Shown: positions 48,439 to 57,710, counted from the stretch's first letter. The stretch: DNA of 64,000 bases from TWA4 sp034086685 (GCA_034086685.1 JAXDZY010000016.1:1-64000); one strand, 5' to 3'. Notes: generated by a model not told the origin, from the letters alone. Numbers and translations are program-made.

Positions 48439-49914
48439 ATGAGACCGTCACTGGATGAAATTAAGGCAATTGCAGCAGCCGATTCTTCCTACCGGAAAGT
48501 ACCGGTCAGTATGGAGCTGTATGCAGATTTTACAACACCGATAGAAGCTATGAGGATTTTGAAAAACATAAGCGGTCATTGCTATATGCTGGAAAGTATG
48601 GAGGACAATAAAAACCGGGGCAGGTATACTTTTCTGGGATATGATCCGATTCTTGAAATAACCTGCACCGATGGACTGCTGAATATCAAAAGCGGGACTT
48701 CTTTTCAGACAGAAACCTCCCATCCGGAAGAATATATCCGGAAAATCATTACGGAGAATAAAAGTCCCAGAATTATCGGCCTTCCTCCTTTTACCGGAGG
48801 TCTGGTAGGATATTTCTCCTATGATTACATTAAATACAGTGAACCCTCTTTAAATCTGGACACGGTAAATCTGGACGGCTATAAAGATGTGGATCTGATG
48901 TTGTTCGATAAGGTGATTGCTTTTGACAATCTGCATGAAAAAATCATCCTGATTGTCAACGTATCCATTGATAACATTGATACGGAATACAATAAAGCAT
49001 GTATGCAGCTGAAAATGATGGCAGATCTTCTGAGAAACGGTGAAAAAGCTGTAATCGCTCCAGGTCACCTGAAATCGGAATTTAAAGCCGGTTTCAGCAG
49101 GGAAAAGTATTGCAGCATGGTGGAAAAAGCCAGAGATTATATCCGTGAAGGAGATATTTTTCAGGTTGTTTTATCCAACCGGATTGAAGCGGATTATGAA
49201 GGAAGTCTTTTTGATACATACCGTGTACTGAGGGCAACCAATCCTTCACCGTATATGTTTTATTTTTCCAGCGATGATATTGAAATTGCCGGTGCTTCTC
49301 CGGAGACTCTGGTAAAACTGGATCAGGGAATTTTAAATACTTTTCCTCTGGCAGGAACAAGACCAAGAGGAAAAAATGCGCAGGAGGATGCAGGACTAAG
49401 GAAAGAACTGCTGGCAGACGAAAAAGAATGTTCCGAACACAATATGCTGGTGGATCTGGGCAGAAATGATATCGGAAGAATCAGCGAGTTCGGCTCGGTT
49501 TATGTGAAGAGTTATATGGATGTGCTGATGTATTCCCATGTGATGCATATCGGTTCCACAGTTGAAGGAAAAATCAGAAAAGATATGGATGCACTGGATG
49601 CCATAGGAGCTGTGCTTCCGGCAGGAACCCTGTCGGGTGCTTCGAAAATCCGGGCCTGTGAAATCATCAGCGAACTGGAACAGAATCGACGGGGAATCTA
49701 CGGAGGAGCGATCGGATATATTGATTTCACGGGAAATCTTGATACCTGCATCGCCATTCGAATCTGTTTTAAGAAAAACAATAAAGTTTTTATCCGCTCA
49801 GGTGCCGGAATCGTAGCCGACAGTATCCCGGAGAAAGAGCATCAGGAGTGTCTGAATAAGGCAAAAGCAGTGATTCGGGCACTGGAAATTGCAGATGGAG
49901 GACTGGACAGATGA
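48439..49914 (+). CDS. trpE: Anthranilate synthase component I
   Basis: 491-residue chorismate-using enzyme of tryptophan synthesis. The LESMEDNKNRGRYTFLG segment near residue 50 forms the tryptophan feedback site. Catalytic motifs: AGASPETLVKL, FPLAGTRPRG (Ala where PabB has Lys, so anthranilate not ADC), HNMLVDLGRNDIGRI, LPAGTLSGASKIRACEII and IRSGAGIVADSIPE. It is the first gene after the T-box and overlaps trpGD by 4 bp. Confidence 0.96.
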   Translation: MRPSLDEIKAIAAADSSYRKVPVSMELYADFTTPIEAMRILKNISGHCYMLESMEDNKNRGRYTFLGYDPILEITCTDGLLNIKSGTSFQTETSHPEEYIRKIITENKSPRIIGLPPFTGGLVGYFSYDYIKYSEPSLNLDTVNLDGYKDVDLMLFDKVIAFDNLHEKIILIVNVSIDNIDTEYNKACMQLKMMADLLRNGEKAVIAPGHLKSEFKAGFSREKYCSMVEKARDYIREGDIFQVVLSNRIEADYEGSLFDTYRVLRATNPSPYMFYFSSDDIEIAGASPETLVKLDQGILNTFPLAGTRPRGKNAQEDAGLRKELLADEKECSEHNMLVDLGRNDIGRISEFGSVYVKSYMDVLMYSHVMHIGSTVEGKIRKDMDALDAIGAVLPAGTLSGASKIRACEIISELEQNRRGIYGGAIGYIDFTGNLDTCIAIRICFKKNNKVFIRSGAGIVADSIPEKEHQECLNKAKAVIRALEIADGGLDR

Positions 49915-51530
49915 TTTTATTAATTGATAATTATGATAGCTTTTCCTACAATCTTTATCAGCTGATCGGTACACTGGATCCGGATATTCAGGTTGTGCGG
50001 AATGATAAAATTACAATTCAGGGAATCGAGAAGCTGAATCCCTCTCACATCATTCTTTCACCGGGTCCCGGAAAACCTTCAGAAGCTGGAATATGTAAAG
50101 AATGTGTACGGTATTTTGCAGGAAAAATCCCGATTCTGGGTGTATGTCTGGGACATCAGGCAATTTTTGAAGCCTTTGGAGGTACTGTTACCTATGCCAG
50201 AAAGCTTATGCATGGAAAACAGTCACAGGTAACCGTGGATCTGGAATCTGCAATTTTTCACAACATGAATTCCACCATCGGCGCTGCCCGTTATCATTCT
50301 CTTTCGGGGCGCAAAGAGACAACGCCGGATTGTTTAAAAATTATTGCTTCCAGTGATGATGGAGAGATTATGGCTGTGGAACATCGGGAATATCCCATAT
50401 TCGGGCTTCAGTTTCACCCTGAATCCATACTGACGCCTGACGGGAAACAGATACTGGAGAATTTTCTGGAAATCAAAAATTATAATAGAAAAAAGGCAGA
50501 TGGAGGTACATTAATGATCAAGGAAGCGATAATTCAATTGACAGATAAAAGAGATCTGACATATCAGATGGCTGAAGCGGTTGTAGATGAGATTATGAGC
50601 GGGGAAACGACAGATGTACAGACCAGTGCGTTTCTGACAGCTTTAGCCATGAAAGGTGAAAATATTGAAGAAATCACCGGCTGTGCCAATGGCATGAGAA
50701 AACATGCCCTGCAGCTGAAACATGATTTTCCGGTGCTGGAAATAGTGGGTACAGGCGGTGATCGTTCCAATTCTTTCAATATTTCCACCACCTCTTCTCT
50801 GGTTATTTCCGCAGCCGGTGTTCCTGTTGCCAAGCACGGTAACAGAGCTGCATCCAGCAAGTGCGGTGCAGCCGATGTTCTGGAAGCTCTCGGAGTTGAC
50901 ATCACAATTTCTGTGGAAGAAAGTGAAAGACTGCTGAGAGATATCGGAATCTGTTTTCTGTTTGCCCAGAAATATCACACTTCCATGAAATATGTGGGAC
51001 CGGTCCGCAAGGAACTGGGAATCCGCACTGTATTTAATATTCTGGGGCCTTTGACCAACCCGGCAGGTGCAACCATGCAGCTGATGGGAGTCTACAGTGA
51101 GGAAATGGTTCTTCCTCTGGCACAGGTTCTGTCAAATCTGGGAGTCAGTCGTGGAATGGTCGTATACGGACAGGATGGTCTGGATGAAATTTCTGTCAGT
51201 GCTGACACTACCGTGTGCGAGATTAAAAACGGCAAATTCGAGTCTTATGTAATTACTCCCGAGCAGTTTGGCTTGAAACGTTATAACAAAGAGGAACTTG
51301 TGGGCGGGGCACCGGAAGAAAATGCCCGGATCACAAGAGAAATTCTGGACGGTAAAAAAGGAGCCGGACGTGATGCCGTATTAATGAATGCCGGAGCGGC
51401 TCTTTATGTGGCCGGAGCTGTATCAACCATGGATGAGGGAATCCGTCTGGCGGCAGAAACCATCGATACAGGAAAAGCCAGAGAAAAACTGGAACAGTTT
51501 GTCCGGGAATCCAATAAAGGTGCTGCGTGA
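49911..51530 (+). CDS. trpGD: Anthranilate synthase component II / anthranilate phosphoribosyltransferase fusion
   Basis: 539 residues. Residues 1-190 are a class I glutamine amidotransferase (IDNYDSFSYNL, Cys in GVCLGHQAIFEAFG, FHPESILTPDG). Residues 202-539 are anthranilate phosphoribosyltransferase: VGTGGDRSNSFNISTTSS, KHGNRAASSKCGAADVLEALG, YHTSMKYVGPVRKELGIRTVFNILGPLTNPA. The fusion is known in several bacteria. Inside it, GGAGG (50502-50506) followed after 7 bases by an in-frame ATG at 50514, exactly at the TrpD domain start, could yield free TrpD as well. Confidence 0.95.
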   Translation: MILLIDNYDSFSYNLYQLIGTLDPDIQVVRNDKITIQGIEKLNPSHIILSPGPGKPSEAGICKECVRYFAGKIPILGVCLGHQAIFEAFGGTVTYARKLMHGKQSQVTVDLESAIFHNMNSTIGAARYHSLSGRKETTPDCLKIIASSDDGEIMAVEHREYPIFGLQFHPESILTPDGKQILENFLEIKNYNRKKADGGTLMIKEAIIQLTDKRDLTYQMAEAVVDEIMSGETTDVQTSAFLTALAMKGENIEEITGCANGMRKHALQLKHDFPVLEIVGTGGDRSNSFNISTTSSLVISAAGVPVAKHGNRAASSKCGAADVLEALGVDITISVEESERLLRDIGICFLFAQKYHTSMKYVGPVRKELGIRTVFNILGPLTNPAGATMQLMGVYSEEMVLPLAQVLSNLGVSRGMVVYGQDGLDEISVSADTTVCEIKNGKFESYVITPEQFGLKRYNKEELVGGAPEENARITREILDGKKGAGRDAVLMNAGAALYVAGAVSTMDEGIRLAAETIDTGKAREKLEQFVRESNKGAA

Positions 51531-51563
51531 AATTATTGAAACACTCAGATAAGGAGCATCCAT

Positions 51564-52346
51564 ATGATATTAGATGAAATTGCTGAAAAAACCAGAAACC
51601 GTATTGCTCTGGAAAAAGAGAAGTGTTCACTGGAAAAAATCCGGTCCATGGCGGAAATGCTTCCGGTCAGTTATGATTTTCCATTTGAAAGGGCACTGCA
51701 AAAAGACGGAATGTCTTTTATATGTGAAATAAAAAAAGCCTCTCCATCAAAAGGAATTATTGCGGAGGATTTTCCTTATCTGCAGATAGCCGGAGAATAT
51801 GAACATGCAGGAGCAGATGCCATCAGCTGCCTGACAGAGCCATTTTATTTCAGAGGTTCCGACCAGTACTTGAAGGAAGTATCAAATGAGGTATCGATTC
51901 CGGTTCTCAGAAAGGATTTTACAGTGGATCCATATATGATCTATGAGGCAAAGATCTGCGGTGCCTCTGCAGTACTGCTGATCTGCGCCATTCTGAATGA
52001 CAGGGAACTAAATGAATACCTTGAGCTGGCTCACAGTCTGGGATTGTCTGCTCTTGTGGAAGCTCATACAGAAGGAGAAGTAAGACGGGCAATTTCAGCG
52101 GGTGCCCGGATCATTGGCGTCAACAATCGGGATCTGAAAACATTTACCGTGGATCTTGATACCAGTATCCGACTGCGCAGCCAGGTTCCCGACTCCCTTC
52201 TTTATGTTTCAGAAAGTGGAATCAAAAACGCAGAACATATTGCACGGCTTAAAGAAAACCGTGTGGATGCGGTTTTGATCGGAGAAACACTTATGCGCAG
52301 TTCCGATAAAAAAGCAGCTCTGGATCAGTTAAGGGGAATCTGCTGA
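51564..52346 (+). CDS. trpC: Indole-3-glycerol phosphate synthase
   Basis: 260-residue TIM-barrel enzyme closing the indole ring from CdRP. Motifs: FICEIKKASPSKGII (catalytic Lys), ISCLTEPFYFRGSDQYL, PVLRKDFTVDPYMIYEA, GARIIGVNNRDLKTFTVDL and VSESGIKNAEHI. Stand-alone rather than fused to trpF. AAGGAG lies upstream of the ATG, 33 bp after trpGD. Confidence 0.96.
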   Translation: MILDEIAEKTRNRIALEKEKCSLEKIRSMAEMLPVSYDFPFERALQKDGMSFICEIKKASPSKGIIAEDFPYLQIAGEYEHAGADAISCLTEPFYFRGSDQYLKEVSNEVSIPVLRKDFTVDPYMIYEAKICGASAVLLICAILNDRELNEYLELAHSLGLSALVEAHTEGEVRRAISAGARIIGVNNRDLKTFTVDLDTSIRLRSQVPDSLLYVSESGIKNAEHIARLKENRVDAVLIGETLMRSSDKKAALDQLRGIC

Positions 52347-52390
52347 CAGAAAAGAACCACTGAAAAATCACAGGAGAAAGGAGATTATCT

Positions 52391-53002
52391 GTGAATCGAA
52401 TCAAAATATGCGGCCTTCGCCGGGAGGAGGATATACGATTTGTCAATGAGATTCATCCAGACTTTGTGGGATTCGTATTTGCCCCCAGCAGGCGCAGGGT
52501 AACTCCGGAAGAAGCCGGACATTTGAGGAAAATACTGAGACCGGACATTCCTGCGGCAGGTGTATTTGTTAATGCATCAGAAGAAGAGATTCTTGAAACG
52601 GCAGAAAAGCGGATTATCCAGATGATTCAGCTGCACGGACAGGAAAGTAAAGATTTTATCCGGCGAATACGGAAAAAAACTTCACTTCCGATTATTAAGG
52701 CTGTGACGGTAAACACAAAGGAAGATATTCTGAACTGTCTGGATCTGGAGGCAGATTATCTGCTTTTTGATCAGGGAGCGGGAGGAACCGGAAAAACATT
52801 TGACTGGTCTTTAATTGAAAAAAATGGCATAAAAAAGCCCTTTTTTCTGGCCGGAGGCATTTCGGAGGCCAATGTGGAAGATGCCATATCCCGTTTCCAT
52901 CCTTATGCGGTAGATGCCAGCAGCAGTGTGGAAACCGATGGTGTGAAAGATTATGTAAAAATGAAAAGGCTGACTGAACTGGTTCATCAGATGAAGGAAT
53001 GA
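52391..53002 (+). CDS. trpF: Phosphoribosylanthranilate isomerase
   Basis: 203-residue TIM-barrel isomerase converting phosphoribosylanthranilate to CdRP. Motifs: RIKICGLRREEDI (catalytic Cys), VGFVFAPSRRRVTPE, IQMIQLHGQE, LLFDQGAGGTGKTFDWSL and FLAGGISEANVEDAI. The start is GTG, with AGAAAGGAGA 8 bases upstream. The 44-bp gap from trpC contains no terminator. Confidence 0.95.
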   Translation: MNRIKICGLRREEDIRFVNEIHPDFVGFVFAPSRRRVTPEEAGHLRKILRPDIPAAGVFVNASEEEILETAEKRIIQMIQLHGQESKDFIRRIRKKTSLPIIKAVTVNTKEDILNCLDLEADYLLFDQGAGGTGKTFDWSLIEKNGIKKPFFLAGGISEANVEDAISRFHPYAVDASSSVETDGVKDYVKMKRLTELVHQMKE

Positions 53003-53032
53003 AACAGTCAGTATTATGGAAAGGAAAAACCA

Positions 53033-54217
53033 ATGTCAAAAGGAAGATTTGGAATTCACGGTGGACAATACATACCGGAAACATTGATGAATGAGATTAA
53101 TCATCTGGAAGAATGCTATGAATATTATAAAAAAGATCCGGAGTTTAATGCAGAATTGAATCAGCTTCTCGCCGAATATGCGGGTAGACCTTCGCTTCTG
53201 TATTATGCAGAAAAGATGACGAAGGATCTGGGAGGTGCCAGAATTTATCTGAAAAGGGAGGACCTGAATCATACAGGTTCCCATAAAATCAATAATGTTC
53301 TGGGACAGGCACTTCTGGCGAAGAAAATGGGTAAAAAAAGAGTCATTGCGGAAACAGGAGCCGGGCAGCACGGTGTTGCAATTGCAACAGCAGCTGCACT
53401 GCTGGATCTGGAATGTGAAGTATTTATGGGAAAAGAAGATACAGATCGCCAGGCACTGAATGTATATCGTATGGAACTGCTGGGGGCTAAAGTTCATCCC
53501 GTGGAGACAGGTACCATGACTCTGAAAGATGCAGTAAATGAAGCCATGCGTGAATGGGTTTCCCGCGTGGATGATACGCTGTATGTGCTGGGTTCTGTTA
53601 TGGGGCCCCATCCATTTCCCACGATGGTCCGGGATTTTCAGTCTGTAATCAGTAAAGAGGCCAGAGAACAGATTCTGGAAAAGGAAGGAAAGCTTCCTTC
53701 TGCAGTACTGGCCTGCGTGGGTGGCGGCAGCAATGCAATGGGTATGTTTTATAACTTCATTAATGATAAAGATGTGAAGCTGATTGGTTGTGAAGCGGCC
53801 GGACGCGGTATTGAAACCGGTAAGCATGCGGCTACTATCGCGAAAGGGCAGCTGGGTATTTTCCATGGAATGAAATCTTATTTCTGCCAGGATGAATCCG
53901 GTCAGATCACACCGGTGTATTCTATCTCTGCCGGACTTGATTATCCTGGTATCGGACCGGAACATGCTTATCTGCATGATACAGGAAGAGCACAGTATGT
54001 ACCGATTACAGATGATGAGGCGGTCGATGCTTTTGAGTATCTGGCCAGAACGGAGGGAATCATCTGTGCCATTGAAAGTGCCCATGCAGTTGCACAGGTG
54101 AGAAAAATGGCGCCTTCCATGGGTAAAGACGAAATTATTATCTGCTGCCTGTCAGGACGGGGTGACAAAGATGTGGCGGCCATTGCCAGATACAGGGGGA
54201 TTGATCTTCATGAGTAG
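53033..54217 (+). CDS. trpB: Tryptophan synthase beta subunit
   Basis: 394-residue PLP subunit condensing indole and serine. PLP Lys in LNHTGSHKINNVLGQ, AETGAGQHGVAIATAAAL, the phosphate loop CVGGGSNAMGMFYNF and GLDYPGIGPEHAYL are complete, and so is the end (CLSGRGDKDVAAIARYRG). AAGGAAA precedes the ATG. The stop overlaps the trpA start by 8 bp, ensuring balanced synthesis of the two subunits. Confidence 0.97.
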   Translation: MSKGRFGIHGGQYIPETLMNEINHLEECYEYYKKDPEFNAELNQLLAEYAGRPSLLYYAEKMTKDLGGARIYLKREDLNHTGSHKINNVLGQALLAKKMGKKRVIAETGAGQHGVAIATAAALLDLECEVFMGKEDTDRQALNVYRMELLGAKVHPVETGTMTLKDAVNEAMREWVSRVDDTLYVLGSVMGPHPFPTMVRDFQSVISKEAREQILEKEGKLPSAVLACVGGGSNAMGMFYNFINDKDVKLIGCEAAGRGIETGKHAATIAKGQLGIFHGMKSYFCQDESGQITPVYSISAGLDYPGIGPEHAYLHDTGRAQYVPITDDEAVDAFEYLARTEGIICAIESAHAVAQVRKMAPSMGKDEIIICCLSGRGDKDVAAIARYRGIDLHE

Positions 54218-54983
54218 AATAAAAAAAGCATTTGAAAATAAAAAGGCATTTATTGGATTTTTAACAGCTGGAGATCCCAGCCTTGATAAAACGGAAGAAT
54301 ATATTCTGACCATGGATAAAGCCGGAGCAGATCTGATTGAGATCGGTATCCCTTTTTCCGATCCGATTGCGGAAGGTGTTGTCATCCAGGAGGCCAATAT
54401 CCGATCGCTGTCAGCCGGAACTACTACGGAAAAAGTATTCAAAATGGTGGAATCTGTACGTAAAAAAACGGATATCCCGCTGGTATTTATGACTTATCTG
54501 AACCCGGTACATTATTATGGATATGAAGCCTTCTTCAAAAGGTGCAGTCTGGCAGGGATTGATGGAATTATCATCCCGGATCTTCCTTATGATGAAAAGG
54601 GAGAAGTGGCGGATATCGCAGAAGCCAGCGGAATTGACCTGATCTCCATGATTGCACCGACCTCCGCGCAGAGAATCCGGATGATTGCCGGTGAGGGAAA
54701 AGGGTTCCTTTATATTGTTTCTTCTCTTGGAGTAACCGGTGTCCGCAGCAACATCACTACAGATCTGGATTCTATTCTGAAGCTGGTAAAAGAAGCAACC
54801 GACTGTCCTGCCGCCATTGGATTCGGTATCAGCACACCTGAACAGGCGCGTACCATGTCCCGGATTGCAGATGGAGTAATTGTAGGCAGTGCCATTGTAA
54901 AAATTATACAGAAATATGGTTCTGATGCAGCACAACCTCTCTACGATTACGTAAAAAGCATGAAAGAAGCAACTGTGCAGTAA
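54210..54983 (+). CDS. trpA: Tryptophan synthase alpha subunit
   Basis: 257-residue TIM-barrel subunit that splits indole-3-glycerol phosphate. Motifs: FIGFLTAGDPSLDKT, catalytic Glu in GADLIEIGIPFSDPIAEG, catalytic Asp in IDGIIIPDLPYDE, and the phosphate-binding AIGFGISTPEQ with IVGSAIV. The start is the ATG at 54210 inside the trpB end; longer in-frame starts lie within trpB and add non-homologous residues. Last gene of the trp operon. Confidence 0.96.
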   Translation: MSRIKKAFENKKAFIGFLTAGDPSLDKTEEYILTMDKAGADLIEIGIPFSDPIAEGVVIQEANIRSLSAGTTTEKVFKMVESVRKKTDIPLVFMTYLNPVHYYGYEAFFKRCSLAGIDGIIIPDLPYDEKGEVADIAEASGIDLISMIAPTSAQRIRMIAGEGKGFLYIVSSLGVTGVRSNITTDLDSILKLVKEATDCPAAIGFGISTPEQARTMSRIADGVIVGSAIVKIIQKYGSDAAQPLYDYVKSMKEATVQ

Positions 54984-55007
54984 AAAACGTCTGCCTGTCC
55001 TTCCGGT

Positions 55008-55047
55008 CTTATCCATCTGTGATGATCCGGGGCTTCAGATGGATAAG
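55008..55047. terminator. Hairpin between convergent trpA and the TIGR03915 gene
   Basis: A perfect 12-bp stem, CTTATCCATCTG with CAGATGGATAAG, with a 16-base loop, lies at the convergent ends. There is no adjacent T run on the + side, so it may act by structure alone or with weak efficiency. Confidence 0.5.
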
Positions 55048-55812
55048 TTACAGAAATTCCGTCATATGCTTTCGATACCAGAGAGGAAGATGATTCCGCT
55101 GGCAGACAGGATTTTGCCGCTCTTTAATGGCGATGGTCTCATGAAACGCTTTGAAGCAGGCTTCCCAGTCTGCTTCCCTGGCGTCTTTCACCAGAACCTG
55201 CTGGAATTCTTCAGAATCCAATGGCGCCAGATACCAGCCGCCGTTGCGGGGATGAATGGCGGCCAGATCGAAAGTATCTGCAAAAATCAGATAATTCTCA
55301 GATGGAAGCCGGTCGGTGAAATACGGAGCAATTAAAGGAAGAACATTGCTTTTGGGAGAAATCCGGGCAAATAGAATGCCCTGTTCTGACTGGCTGAATC
55401 TCAGAAATTCTCTGAAATAATGTGCCTCATTATTGACTTTTCTCTGCAGTTCAAATACGTCTGCCACCTCCGGAAGTGCCAGCATATCGCAGATGCCGGG
55501 TCCCCGGCTGAATCCGGTCAGCATAAACCGGAGAACCTTATCTCCCCGGTCTTCTGCATCAGACAGCAGAGCACTGCAGATCATGTGACCTGCCTCCCCG
55601 GAAATGTGTCTGTTGACTGCATCAATAACTTTTGATGCGGAAAGATAATCAGATGCAACTTCCCGGTATTCCGTAAAAAGCTCATAAGCCAGCTGCTTAT
55701 GGGTTCGGATCCGTATCCTCCGAAGAGGAGCCCTGTCCGCATTGGCCTGATAAATTGCAGTCAGAAGTCCGTCCAGTGTGTCTTCACAAAGATAAACGAT
55801 TGACAAATCCAT
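55048..55812 (-). CDS. TIGR03915-type putative DNA metabolism protein
   Basis: 254-residue soluble protein starting MDLSIVYLCEDTLDGLLTAIYQA. The C-terminus contains YLAPLDSEEFQQVLVKDAREADWEACFKAFHETIAIKERQNPVCQRNHLPLWYRKHM, the pattern I associate with TIGR03915, a family found paired with the radical SAM protein TIGR03916 and suggested to act in DNA repair or modification. The partner gene is directly upstream, 19 bp away. AGGAGG precedes the start. Biochemical function is not established. Confidence 0.8.
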   Translation of the reverse strand: MDLSIVYLCEDTLDGLLTAIYQANADRAPLRRIRIRTHKQLAYELFTEYREVASDYLSASKVIDAVNRHISGEAGHMICSALLSDAEDRGDKVLRFMLTGFSRGPGICDMLALPEVADVFELQRKVNNEAHYFREFLRFSQSEQGILFARISPKSNVLPLIAPYFTDRLPSENYLIFADTFDLAAIHPRNGGWYLAPLDSEEFQQVLVKDAREADWEACFKAFHETIAIKERQNPVCQRNHLPLWYRKHMTEFL

Positions 55813-55831
55813 AACTTCCTCCTTTTGCCCA

Positions 55832-57316
55832 TTATGCTTTCTGCATCAGATCATAGTCATGAAACAGCGACATCTGCTGATAATTCATGTCCTGGGCAAT
55901 TTCCCAGTTTTTCTCATGTTCATTGCTGATCAGACTTCTGGTGATGGTGTCCTGATCCATACGGACCGGGTACATCATCCTGCCCCGGCAGGTGATGAAA
56001 TAATGTGCTCTCTTTAAAACAACTCCCATACGCTTCAGGGACTGAAAATCAAGGGAACAGTCTCTTCTTGCGGCAATGATACGCTTTGCGGATTTTACGC
56101 CGATTCCCGGTACACGCAGCAGCGTATAATAGTCAGCTCCTGTAATCTCCACAGGAAATTGTTCCAGATGGCGCAGAGCCCAGTCGCACTTTGGATCAAG
56201 GAAGATGTTAAAATCCGGCTTTTCTGCTGACAGCAGCTCTCCGGCATGAAAACCGTAAAAACGAAGCAGCCAGTCAGCCTGATACAATCTGTGCTCCCGC
56301 AGAAGAGGAGGATTCTGGCCGGGAGCCGGCAATGCGGAATCTTCATTCAATCCCACATAGGCAGAATAAAAGACTCTTTTCATATCATACTGCTCATACA
56401 TGGATTCTGCTGCAGTAAGAATCTGATAATCTGTCTCCGGTGTAGCTCCAATGATCATCTGAGTACTTTGACCTGCAGGTACAAAAGCAGGATTGGCAGA
56501 GGAAACCGTCAGGGCCCGTTCTTTCCTGTGTGCAGGTGCTGCAGGCCGGAAAGAAGATGATTCACAGATGAGGTCAGCTTCTCTGGGGGACGAATAAAGG
56601 CTGTTCTCAGTTTGATAATAGATTTCTGACGTCTCCGGATTCACCTGACCGTGATCCTGCAGAGCTGTCCGGGAAGTTCCGGATAATCTCCGCCCGGAAG
56701 AAAAACGGTTTATTCTGTCTGTATGAATCTGTTCCTGTATGGAGCGCATGGGTTTCAGAATCGAAGAAGGAGACTTATGCGGGCAGAGCTTTTTCAGACT
56801 GTCTCCTGTGGGAAGCTCCATGTTGATGCTGACACGGTCCGCCAGATACCCCAGCTGAGTGATCAGCTCCTGCGGAGTTCCAGGAATAATCTTTACATGG
56901 ATATAACCATTGAAATGATATTGATTCCGAATCAGAAAAATCGCCTGATAGATCTGTTCCATGGTATATGCGGGGCTTTTAAGTACACCGGAGCTTAAAA
57001 ACAGACCTTCAATATAATTGCGTCGATAAAATTCAATGGTCAGCTGAGCAATCTCCTCAGGTGCAAAAGTTGCTCTCGGTATATCGTTGGAAGTCCGGTT
57101 GATACAGTATCTGCAATCAAACACGCACTCATTGGTGTATAGAATCTTCAGCAGGGAAATACATCTTCCGTCCGCAGCAAAACTGTGACAGATGCCGCAG
57201 GCACTGGCATTGCCCAGCTTGCCTGTCTCACCTCTTCGATTCACGCCGCTGCTGGTACATGCCGCATCGTACTTGGCTGCATCAGATAAAATTGTTAATT
57301 TTTCCTCCAGGGTCAA
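55832..57316 (-). CDS. TIGR03916-type radical SAM protein, putative DNA repair/modification
   Basis: 494 residues from a TTG start at 57316 giving MTLEEKLTILSDAAKYDAACTSSG, the family N-terminus; a GTG at 57325 is an alternative, and the longer frame to 57475 would cover the promoter. The radical SAM cluster is Cys64, Cys68, Cys71 in CVFDCRYC. PAGQSTQMIIGATPETDYQIL is conserved. The C-terminus has a helix-hairpin-helix (LLRVPGIGVKSAKRII) for DNA binding. Residues about 198-277 are a Ser/Arg/Pro-rich stretch that looks like an insertion relative to my memory of the family, usually nearer 420 residues. Confidence 0.85.
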   Translation of the reverse strand: MTLEEKLTILSDAAKYDAACTSSGVNRRGETGKLGNASACGICHSFAADGRCISLLKILYTNECVFDCRYCINRTSNDIPRATFAPEEIAQLTIEFYRRNYIEGLFLSSGVLKSPAYTMEQIYQAIFLIRNQYHFNGYIHVKIIPGTPQELITQLGYLADRVSINMELPTGDSLKKLCPHKSPSSILKPMRSIQEQIHTDRINRFSSGRRLSGTSRTALQDHGQVNPETSEIYYQTENSLYSSPREADLICESSSFRPAAPAHRKERALTVSSANPAFVPAGQSTQMIIGATPETDYQILTAAESMYEQYDMKRVFYSAYVGLNEDSALPAPGQNPPLLREHRLYQADWLLRFYGFHAGELLSAEKPDFNIFLDPKCDWALRHLEQFPVEITGADYYTLLRVPGIGVKSAKRIIAARRDCSLDFQSLKRMGVVLKRAHYFITCRGRMMYPVRMDQDTITRSLISNEHEKNWEIAQDMNYQQMSLFHDYDLMQKA

Positions 57317-57333
57317 AAGAATCACCACCAATC

Positions 57334-57401
57334 GAATATTTGTTCTGGAAACAGTATAGCTGATTTTCCCGTATCTGTCAACATAAAAAGAACATATATT
57401 C
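57334..57401 (-). promoter_or_regulatory. Promoter of the TIGR03916/03915 operon flanked by LexA-like boxes
   Basis: On the minus strand TTGACA (57381-57376) and TATACT (57358-57353) are 17 bp apart. Two 12-bp sites resembling the Firmicute SOS box GAAC-N4-GTTC flank it: GAATATATGTTC (57401-57390) upstream of the -35 and GAACAAATATTC (57345-57334) downstream of the -10. Each has one perfect half and one with a G-to-A change. LexA control is inferred from this arrangement and the predicted repair function. Confidence 0.6.
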
Positions 57402-57440
57402 CGAAAATTCGTTCGAAATTCCTTGCATGAAAATTTTATC

Positions 57441-57469
57441 TTGATAAATTTCTGAATTTGGTATATACT
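57441..57469 (+). promoter_or_regulatory. Sigma-A promoter of the 6S RNA gene
   Basis: TTGATA (57441-57446) and TATACT (57464-57469) with a 17-bp spacer; the start is predicted near 57476. Confidence 0.7.
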
Positions 57470-57475
57470 AATCAC

Positions 57476-57680
57476 AACAAAAGAGAACGAAGCCTGGAAT
57501 GTTCGATACAGTCCTGCTATTTTGAACCTACATTACTTTAAACGGGATTCCTATATTTTAAGATGGATGTCGGGCCTCCTTCGAGTGGATGGCTGAAGTC
57601 TTAGTGCGGTTGCCCACCTGGCGCTAGCTAGGAGTCAAAGTGCAGGATGCGGCATTTCGGGTGATATCCATTGTGTAACG
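57476..57680 (+). ncRNA. ssrS: 6S RNA
   Basis: An RNA of about 200 nt with no ORF folds as a long rod. The closing stem GCCTGGAATG (57492-57501) pairs with CATTTCGGGT (57653-57662). Then TCCTGC/GCAGGA and TTTGA...CCTA/TAGG..TCAAA follow, around an open central part and an end hairpin GGCCTCC-TTCG. The segments AACGGGATTCCTA and GTGCGG...GCCCACCTGG...TAGCTAGGAGTCAAAG agree with my recollection of Firmicute 6S RNA. 6S RNA binds the RNA polymerase-sigma-A holoenzyme as a promoter mimic and lowers transcription in stationary phase. The identification is by pattern only. Confidence 0.7.
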
Positions 57681-57710
57681 TATCTGAAACAGATGCAATA
57701 TGGATAAAAG

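Noticed and set aside
53036..54085. 349-codon open frame antisense to trpB
   Set aside because: Shadow of trpB; no ribosome-binding site and no recognisable domain.
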